DNA of 11,390 nucleotides from DATMNI01 sp035570275 (GTDB lineage Bacteria; Acidobacteriota; Terriglobia; Bryobacterales; Bryobacteraceae), in contig DATMNI010000378.1 in the NCBI GenBank assembly GCA_035570275.1, positions 1-11,390 on the forward strand. Reading direction: 5' to 3'. Numbering within the stretch: the first letter of the stretch is position 1; each line of letters begins with the position of its first letter. Made by a program: the position numbers and the translations under genes. This document shows, one piece after another, positions 6,512-11,390 of this stretch. The notes beneath the pieces were generated by a model. It was not told where the DNA came from and ran no database searches. It worked only from the letters and a program-made list of their open reading frames with translations.

Positions 6512-7849
6512 TTATTCAGAAGAATCAGGCTGGATCGGCTGCCGGACCAGCAGCAGGTACGCTGCCGCTGAAAGGACGCTCAGTCCGGCACTCAATAGCA
6601 GAGCCTGCGAGAAGCTGCCGGTGCGTTGCACGATCAACCCCGTCACTGTCGGGGCCAGCGCACCGCCCAGATAGCCCCCGAAATTCTGAATGGAGCCCAG
6701 GGACGCGGTGTATTGGCTGGGAGCGGCTATCGGTACGGTAGCCCAGGCAGCGCTGCTGGCGATATAGATGAGGAAAAGCGATACCGAGATCAGCGCCAGG
6801 GCGGTTGCGTTCGATTCCGCCAATACGGTTCCGACGGTACACAGCGAAATGCCGCACAAGGCGGATGAGATCAGCAGTTTCCGGCCAGCGATCGGTTTCC
6901 ATCCACGCCTGGTGAGAAAGTCGCAGAGCCAGCCGCCCACCACGGCTCCAACACAGCCGAAGAAGTAAGGAATTGCGGCAACAACCCCCACCCGCGCGAC
7001 GGTCATGTGGCGTTCGTGCTCCAGGTAATATGGCAACCAACCGGTATACAGCCAAAGCGTGTAGATCGTTCCAAAGAAGCCGGCGATCATGCCCCAAGTG
7101 GTTCTGTGAGCGAAGAGCTGCCTCCATTCGGCGAAGGACGGCGGCCTCGATGTGGTATTCTCGTCGCCCTCCGTCAGGTAGCGAAGCTCGTCTGGAGTAA
7201 GGCGAACCTCTGACGGATCGCGGTGAATGCTCCACCACACCACCGCGAGCAACACCCCGGCCCCACCGACGATCAAGAACATCCAGCGCCAGTTCAACGT
7301 CAGCATGAGGAACGTAAGTAACGGGACTGCGATGAAGTTGCCAAGAGATGAGGCAGACTGCAAGAGACCGGTGGCGAACCCCCGCTGGCGAATGCCGAAC
7401 CAGTCACGCACCACTCGCGCTCCGCCGGGAAACAGCGGTGCTTCGCCGACGCCCAACGCGAAACGCGCAGCGATGAAGACTCCGAAGCTTGTGACCAGAG
7501 AGCCGGCCGCTTGCGCTACCGACCAACTGAAGAGTCCTAGCGCGAGGCTCCTGCGCGGGCCGAACCGGTCGATGAGGCCGCCTACCGGTAGCTGAGCCAG
7601 AGCGTACGCCCACAGAAAAGCGGAAAGCAGCAAGCCCATCCTGGCTATCGGGATTCCAAGGTCGTCCTGAATGAGTTTGTTGGCCACGGACAACGTAGCT
7701 CGATCGACATAATTCAGCGCGCCCCCGGCAACCAGGAGGACGACGGACCAACGCTGAATCGAAATGATTCGCGCCGACGGTCTGGTGGCGGTTGCGTCAA
7801 CACGGCTTTGCGGCGAGGATGGGAGCACCGTCCAGAATTGTAACAGCAC
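6512..7849 (-). CDS. MFS transporter, anion:cation symporter (ACS)-like
   Basis: This is a 12-helix major facilitator superfamily inner-membrane transporter. ACS-family signs are ALNYVDRATLSVA in helix 1 (residues 44-56), motif A GLIDRFGPRR between helices 2 and 3 (91-100), and GVGEAPLFPGGARVV around helix 4 (133-147). A central hydrophilic loop at about 205-245 separates the two six-helix halves. ACS members import organic anions such as hexuronates, glucarate, phthalate or other carboxylates with protons. Next to a phenolic esterase, import of a sugar acid or aromatic acid is a reasonable guess. The start is unsure: the first codon is GTG at 7849 with no clear Shine-Dalgarno, another GTG lies at 7828, and no ATG occurs before residue 71. 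The gene follows the propeller gene by 46 nt. Its stop codon abuts the M56 remnant, so its 3' boundary marks an old rearrangement point. Confidence 0.92.
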   Translation of the reverse strand: MLLQFWTVLPSSPQSRVDATATRPSARIISIQRWSVVLLVAGGALNYVDRATLSVANKLIQDDLGIPIARMGLLLSAFLWAYALAQLPVGGLIDRFGPRRSLALGLFSWSVAQAAGSLVTSFGVFIAARFALGVGEAPLFPGGARVVRDWFGIRQRGFATGLLQSASSLGNFIAVPLLTFLMLTLNWRWMFLIVGGAGVLLAVVWWSIHRDPSEVRLTPDELRYLTEGDENTTSRPPSFAEWRQLFAHRTTWGMIAGFFGTIYTLWLYTGWLPYYLEHERHMTVARVGVVAAIPYFFGCVGAVVGGWLCDFLTRRGWKPIAGRKLLISSALCGISLCTVGTVLAESNATALALISVSLFLIYIASSAAWATVPIAAPSQYTASLGSIQNFGGYLGGALAPTVTGLIVQRTGSFSQALLLSAGLSVLSAAAYLLLVRQPIQPDSSE

Positions 7850-7895
7850 GCAGTCAGGCGATCATGGAAACGGCTGGGGGTTCGATCAACTCAGC

Positions 7896-10085
7896 TCAGT
7901 TCGCGGGCGCGACCCAGATCAGCAGGCCCGGCCCGCGAACGAAAGATTCGGCATTGCCCGACGGGAACGGCACGTATATGGGAATGGTGAGAGACCCTGA
8001 GGGGGAGGACAACTGAATCCGCACCTGGGCCAGGCCGGCAATCGAACCGGGGATGGTGCTGGTGGAAAGAACGGTGGCGCTGGCCTGCCCAGGGCTGGTA
8101 AGCAGCGCCGGACCCGGGCTGAGAGCGGTGAGCGAGTTACTGAGCGTTCCGGTAGTCTGCGGCGGGGTGGTCACGCCGATACCATTCATAAAGAGGGTGA
8201 CAGCCGAACCGGACGGGGCCGGATTGGCACAGCTATTGAGCGTGCCATCGGCGTTGAGCGCCAGAGGCCGTAGGCCGGAAACACTCTGGCCGTTGCAGGC
8301 GGCGGCGTCGAAGACGGTGCCCGTGAAATCCTCAGGCAAGAGAAAGACGCTGGGCTGGCGGTCGAGCACGGCGAGAATGTAAGACTCCGACACCGGTGGC
8401 GAGGCGAGCTGGCTGGAAACCTCCATGGTTACCTGGCTCTGGCCCGCGATTTCGAAGGGCACCTGAAGATTTATCTGCGTGGCGGAGGCGTACAGAAGAG
8501 GCGCGGCGATGCCATTGAATCTGAGGGAAAGCCCTGTGAGCGGCTGCGTCGGGTCGATGGCGCCGCCCGCGGCAGGGGCCAGATTGTTGCCGTATAGCGT
8601 GATCAACTGGCCGGGAGCAACGCTTGAGAGCCTCGCGTCGTCCGCGGAATCCGAGATGGCGGTGACGCGGGTGGCCGGGGTGGACAGGCTCACGGCCTGC
8701 AGCGTTGAACCGCTCCCATTGTATGAGGCGACAAGTACCGTGTCATCGCCCGAAACCGCGACTGGGCCCCCGAAGTGAAAGGGCGGCAACAACTGAGTGG
8801 AAGTGAGAACCGTGCCATCCGGGCTCAGGCTGGCCACGAAGGCCAGGGGATTCGTCGAAGTGGGGCGGGAGGCCACCGGTGTGGCCCAAAGCCCGGGCAG
8901 ATCGCTCGAATAACCGGTGCCGGTGAACACAGTATTTCCGGCCGTATCAACGGCCAGTGCATTGATTTGAGCCGGCATACCCGCACCGCCGAAAAATGTC
9001 GACCACACCAGAGCGGTTCCGGTCGCATTCAGCTTGGTCAAATACCCCACGGCCTCCGGGATTTGTGAGAACTTCGTAAACACTGGTATGAATTCGATGG
9101 CGGGCTGGTATCCCTGGGGCGTGGTGGGATAGTCCGGCGAGTTGGTGTTGCCGGCGAGGATGAGGTTCCCGGCCGCATCCACCGCGATCGCCGCGGGAAG
9201 TGCGCCATATGTCCCGCTGATGTAAGTTGCGTAGATCAATTGAGTGCCCGTGGGATTGATCTTCGCTGCTACCTGGGTGCACGGGAAGGAGCCCACGAAG
9301 GAACTGCATAGGAGGTTCGGCGAAATCGAATGAAAGGCGCCGGGCGTGTTTGCCGCATTGGAACCGGCGTAGACTCCGACCGCGTAAATATTGCCCTGGT
9401 GATCGAGTGTAATCGCGTAGCCGCCGAATCCCGTGATCGCCAGAAGGGCGCTGCTTCCCGTTGCGTCGAGCTCCAGAACAAATGTGTTGCCACTGCCGGG
9501 AAAGGGCGGCCCTCCGGTGACCGCGCCCGGGGTAATGGGAAATCGGGCGCCCAGCAAAAGGTAGCCGGTGATGAAAGCGTGTCCGGAGGAGTCTGTCGCG
9601 ATGGAATTGCCCCCGATGGCCGCCCCCGCAAGGTATGTGGAGTAAACTACGGCTCCCGCCGGGCTCAGCTTGGCCGCGAACCCCTGCGTCAATGTGGGCT
9701 GGGTCACTGTGGACGCCGGGGCGGGCTGCAGTGAGCCGGTTGTGGTGGGGAAATCGGGCGAAAGGGTGGTGCCTGTGACGTAGACCGAATCGTCTGGGCC
9801 GAGGACCATGGATAAGGCGCGATCATTCTTCGATCCGGCGAGGATGCGCCACCAGATGATCCGCGAACCATCGGGCGAAAGCTCTCCGGCGAAGACATGC
9901 CCGACGGGATTGCTGGGGTCCTGAGGGCTAGGAAAGAAGTCACCGGCGACGTAGATGTTTCCGGAAGCGTCGAGCTGCATTGCGCTGACGGCGGATGCGG
10001 CCGGCAGTGCGGGGAGTTGCTGGACGGTCCCGCTGAGGGCGTGGCCTGCGGAAAGGGAGAGCAGGAGCAACAACCCGCGCGACAT
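7896..10085 (-). CDS. secreted SBBP-type beta-propeller protein with TIGR03437-like C-terminal module
   Basis: This is a large exported repeat protein. The ATG at 10085 is chosen over the GTG at 10133 because it begins a clean signal peptide (MSRGLLLLLSLSAGHALSG); the 16 extra residues of the longer form are Arg/Pro-rich. No strong ribosome site precedes either. About residues 25-475 hold six or seven divergent repeats of the form 'D..GN.Y..G....PD.PTT..' followed by 'L...G..L.YSTYLGG', as in DASGNIYVAGD, DSSGHAFITG, DHQGNIYAVG, DAAGNLILAG and DTAGNTVFTG. This is typical of SBBP beta-propeller repeats. From about 475 to the end lies the module common in Solibacter-type exported proteins (APGQLITLYGNNLAP, YASATQINLQVPFEIAG, VTLFMNGIG, TIPIYV). 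The role is unknown; extracellular binding or adhesion is an inference. It leads the minus-strand gene run. Confidence 0.9.
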   Translation of the reverse strand: MSRGLLLLLSLSAGHALSGTVQQLPALPAASAVSAMQLDASGNIYVAGDFFPSPQDPSNPVGHVFAGELSPDGSRIIWWRILAGSKNDRALSMVLGPDDSVYVTGTTLSPDFPTTTGSLQPAPASTVTQPTLTQGFAAKLSPAGAVVYSTYLAGAAIGGNSIATDSSGHAFITGYLLLGARFPITPGAVTGGPPFPGSGNTFVLELDATGSSALLAITGFGGYAITLDHQGNIYAVGVYAGSNAANTPGAFHSISPNLLCSSFVGSFPCTQVAAKINPTGTQLIYATYISGTYGALPAAIAVDAAGNLILAGNTNSPDYPTTPQGYQPAIEFIPVFTKFSQIPEAVGYLTKLNATGTALVWSTFFGGAGMPAQINALAVDTAGNTVFTGTGYSSDLPGLWATPVASRPTSTNPLAFVASLSPDGTVLTSTQLLPPFHFGGPVAVSGDDTVLVASYNGSGSTLQAVSLSTPATRVTAISDSADDARLSSVAPGQLITLYGNNLAPAAGGAIDPTQPLTGLSLRFNGIAAPLLYASATQINLQVPFEIAGQSQVTMEVSSQLASPPVSESYILAVLDRQPSVFLLPEDFTGTVFDAAACNGQSVSGLRPLALNADGTLNSCANPAPSGSAVTLFMNGIGVTTPPQTTGTLSNSLTALSPGPALLTSPGQASATVLSTSTIPGSIAGLAQVRIQLSSPSGSLTIPIYVPFPSGNAESFVRGPGLLIWVAPAN

Positions 10086-10557
10086 AGAATTAGTTTCGCA
10101 TGTCCGGGGTCGCGGCTCAAACCTTGCAACCACTCACACCACCCACCGCTGCCCTCGGGATGCGCGTCACGGGATCCGGCGCAACCTGAAAACGGAGCCC
10201 GGACATAGGCGATCCTCACCGGCGCACTCGCCCGCTGCGCCATGGGCGCATCCCCTTCCCAGCCTGCACAATGCCCATAAGCGCACCATCGCCGCGCCGT
10301 ATCGCAGCCGGGTTCCGTACCGGAAGCATCCCGCCGAATCTTGTTTCCCTAGGGGCGTTCCCGATCTCGGTTCACGCACGTCCGTTGACGCCAGGGCGTG
10401 ACCGATGCCCGCTTAATAAGGATAAGTGGGCGAAATGTACTGCGTAATTTATGGGTAGGCAGTTACCGCGTTCCCGCGATCACAAACCATAGGCAAGCAA
10501 TGTACGATTGGTTCAGTCTCATAGGGGACACCAACTTAGCCCAGGGGGGAAAAAGCC
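10086..10557. other. non-coding region between divergent genes
   Basis: This region separates the minus-strand propeller gene from the plus-strand DoxX-like gene and should hold the promoters of both. I see no protein family in any frame. The left part is GC-rich and featureless to me. The right part (about 10400-10550) is richer in A and T and contains a hairpin, listed separately. I could not identify a convincing -35/-10 pair: TTGACG at 10385-10390 has no well-spaced partner. Confidence 0.5.
10407..10431. promoter_or_regulatory. 9-bp dyad/hairpin upstream of the DoxX-like gene
   Basis: gcccgctta at 10407-10415 pairs with taagtgggc at 10423-10431 (one G-T wobble) around a 7-nt loop, about 125 nt upstream of the ATG at 10558. 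There is no T-run on the plus strand. It could be an operator for a dimeric regulator or an RNA hairpin in the leader. The function is not determinable from sequence. Confidence 0.35.
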
Positions 10558-11124
10558 ATGAAGACGACGATTACCGACCGGAAGACCACAATTACCGACC
10601 GGAAGATGCCCATTAGCGACCAGATCACGCCGAAAACTGACCGGGGTACCTTTACCCGCGTTTTTATTCGTTTCAAAGGAGATGAGGATCGCTTCGCGTC
10701 CTTGCGGCTGCTGAATGTGCCGTTCGCCAGAGTAGCGATATTCGTCGTCTATTTTTGGTTCGGGATCCTGAAAGCGCTCGGGGTCAGCGCGGCGGGGCCT
10801 CTGGTTACAGCGATGTGGGCAAAGACCGTACCGTTCATCCCGCTGCCCACCTTTATGGTTCTGTTTTCCTGCTACGAGATGCTCATCGGCATCCTGTTTC
10901 TCATCCCCAAGATGGAGCGCCCGGCGATCGGGCTGTTGCTGCTCCACATCTGCACCACCGCTATGCCTCTGGTCCTCTTGCCCGCCGTGGTCTGGCAGGC
11001 CGCTCTGGTGCCCACCATGGAGGGGCAGTACATCATCAAGAACGTCGCCATTGTCGCTCTGGCTCTGTCCATTGGCGCGAGCCTGCGCTCTGGAGTTACC
11101 GGCAAGAATGAGAGCGCCAGCTAA
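10558..11124 (+). CDS. DoxX/DUF417-like small integral membrane protein
   Basis: This is a predicted inner-membrane protein of 188 aa with four helices at about 57-75, 97-117, 122-146 and 159-176. The pattern YFWFGILKALGVSAAGPLV in helix 1, SCYEMLIGILFLIP in helix 2, and LVPTMEGQYIIKNVAIVALAL leading into helix 4 resembles DoxX-like and DUF417 (YkgB/RclC-type) proteins. Their role is poorly known, with links to oxidative stress. The first ~25 residues are polar and repetitive (TTITDRK twice, then a diverged copy), encoded by a 21-nt tandem repeat. The ATG at 10558 has AGGGGGG at a suitable distance. An ATG at 10606 would omit most of the repeat, but lacks as good a ribosome site. The gene is divergent from the propeller gene, and its stop overlaps the stop of a doubtful convergent ORF. 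Membrane class is firm, family assignment moderate. Confidence 0.8.
   Translation: MKTTITDRKTTITDRKMPISDQITPKTDRGTFTRVFIRFKGDEDRFASLRLLNVPFARVAIFVVYFWFGILKALGVSAAGPLVTAMWAKTVPFIPLPTFMVLFSCYEMLIGILFLIPKMERPAIGLLLLHICTTAMPLVLLPAVVWQAALVPTMEGQYIIKNVAIVALALSIGASLRSGVTGKNESAS
10567..10629 (+). repeat. 21-nt tandem repeat, three units, in the start of the DoxX-like gene
   Basis: The core attaccgaccggaaga occurs exactly at 10570-10585 and again at 10591-10606, with a third diverged copy (attagcgaccagatca) at 10612-10627. The period is 21 nt, so the frame is kept and each unit adds seven residues (TTITDRK-like). The number of units could change by slippage without breaking the gene. Confidence 0.85.
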
Positions 11125-11339
11125 GGCTCAAGTTCATGGAATGTAGAAAACCTGGCGGCGATGGCCCGCCAGTAAGTTGGGGTGGTTGAGCGGCTGGCCG
11201 CCGGGCGTCGCGCCGGCGGATTAACATTCCGCCGCATACTGGCAATCTTCCCCACAAGCAAAGCGCCCGCGTGGCGCGGGTCCATACCGGAGAGGAACTT
11301 GGCCGGGTCTCTGTCGGCGAAATTATTCAGCAAAGCCAT
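11121..11339 (-). CDS. hypothetical small protein (doubtful), 72 aa
   Basis: This is an open frame from ATG at 11339 to TAG at 11121 that I do not recognise. The product is basic, with a more ordered N-terminal half (MALLNNFADRDPAKFLSGM, then DPRHAGALLVGKIASMRRN) and a low-complexity Pro/Arg/Ser/Thr middle. GAGAG lies about eight bases before the ATG, a fair but weak ribosome site. Its stop overlaps that of the DoxX-like gene tail to tail. Several hairpins fall within it, one (11152-11172) followed on this strand by GTTTTC, which would be odd inside a coding region. It may be a real small gene, a decayed piece of mobile DNA, or chance. Confidence 0.3.
   Translation of the reverse strand: MALLNNFADRDPAKFLSGMDPRHAGALLVGKIASMRRNVNPPARRPAASRSTTPTYWRAIAARFSTFHELEP
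11152..11172. terminator. 7-bp GC hairpin after the DoxX-like gene
   Basis: ctggcgg at 11152-11158 pairs with ccgccag at 11166-11172 around cgatggc, 27 nt after the DoxX-like stop codon. On the plus strand no T-run follows. On the minus strand it is followed by GTTTTC, closer to an intrinsic terminator. It may stop transcription from one or both sides. Confidence 0.4.
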
Positions 11340-11390
11340 TTTTGGACTCTCGTATTATCAATAACTTGCAGCGAGTTCCTTAGGAGGGTT

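Noticed and set aside
10086..10133. Longer start (GTG 10133) for the propeller protein
   Set aside because: The added residues are Arg/Pro-rich and would sit in front of a normal signal peptide that begins at the ATG at 10085.
11365..11390. Possible tRNA T-arm (aggagggtt) cut by the right edge, hinting at an attachment site
   Set aside because: Only a few bases are visible and no upstream tRNA arms can be fitted, so it cannot be supported.

Overview
The window looks like a piece of an acidobacterial chromosome, most likely from the Solibacter/Bryobacter group. This is judged from gene content, since no rRNA or other taxonomic marker is present. The clearest signs are a secreted beta-propeller (SBBP-type) protein with a TIGR03437-like C-terminal module, a GWxTD-domain protein next to M56 (BlaR1-like) peptidase sequence, a secreted M28 peptidase and a tannase-family esterase, all in high-GC DNA.

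Layout. Positions 2-1303 (+) hold the 3' part of a PAS-PAS-HisKA_3-HATPase sensor kinase that runs off the left edge. Its stop codon is followed at once by a ~137-nt imperfect palindrome (1304-1440), which looks like a mobile or REP/MITE-type foldback repeat, and then by ~250 nt with no recognisable gene. From 10085 down to 1688 everything is on the minus strand. In transcription order this is the secreted SBBP/TIGR03437 protein, an MFS (anion:cation symporter-like) transporter, a wrecked M56 peptidase remnant, the GWxTD protein, a tannase/feruloyl esterase, an M28 peptidase and a cupin. Gaps of 34 to 91 nt, widening to 211 nt at the M56 remnant, would allow one or a few polycistronic units. 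The right end has a 424-nt non-coding stretch with a 9-bp hairpin, a small four-helix DoxX/DUF417-like membrane protein (+, 10558-11124) whose start contains a 21-nt tandem repeat, and a doubtful convergent small ORF at the edge.

How the genes may work together. A secreted esterase that cleaves phenolic esters, a major-facilitator importer of organic anions and secreted peptidase and propeller proteins suggest breakdown of plant-derived polymers outside the cytoplasm, with uptake of the products. That link rests on context only.

The main finding is at 5650-6505. The short 'intergenic' space between the transporter and the GWxTD gene is decayed coding sequence of an M56 peptidase. It has the YHPAVWW and CCDD blocks, an in-frame TAG between them, and a frameshift just before the GWxTD ORF. 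The N-terminus of the GWxTD ORF itself appears to be the continuation of that peptidase. The apparent Shine-Dalgarno of the GWxTD gene then coincides with former Gly-Gly-Asn codons. I read this as an M56-GWxTD fusion that lost its front half and may have been reborn as a shorter GWxTD protein. I saw no CRISPR array, tRNA, rRNA, complete insertion sequence or obvious new defence system.
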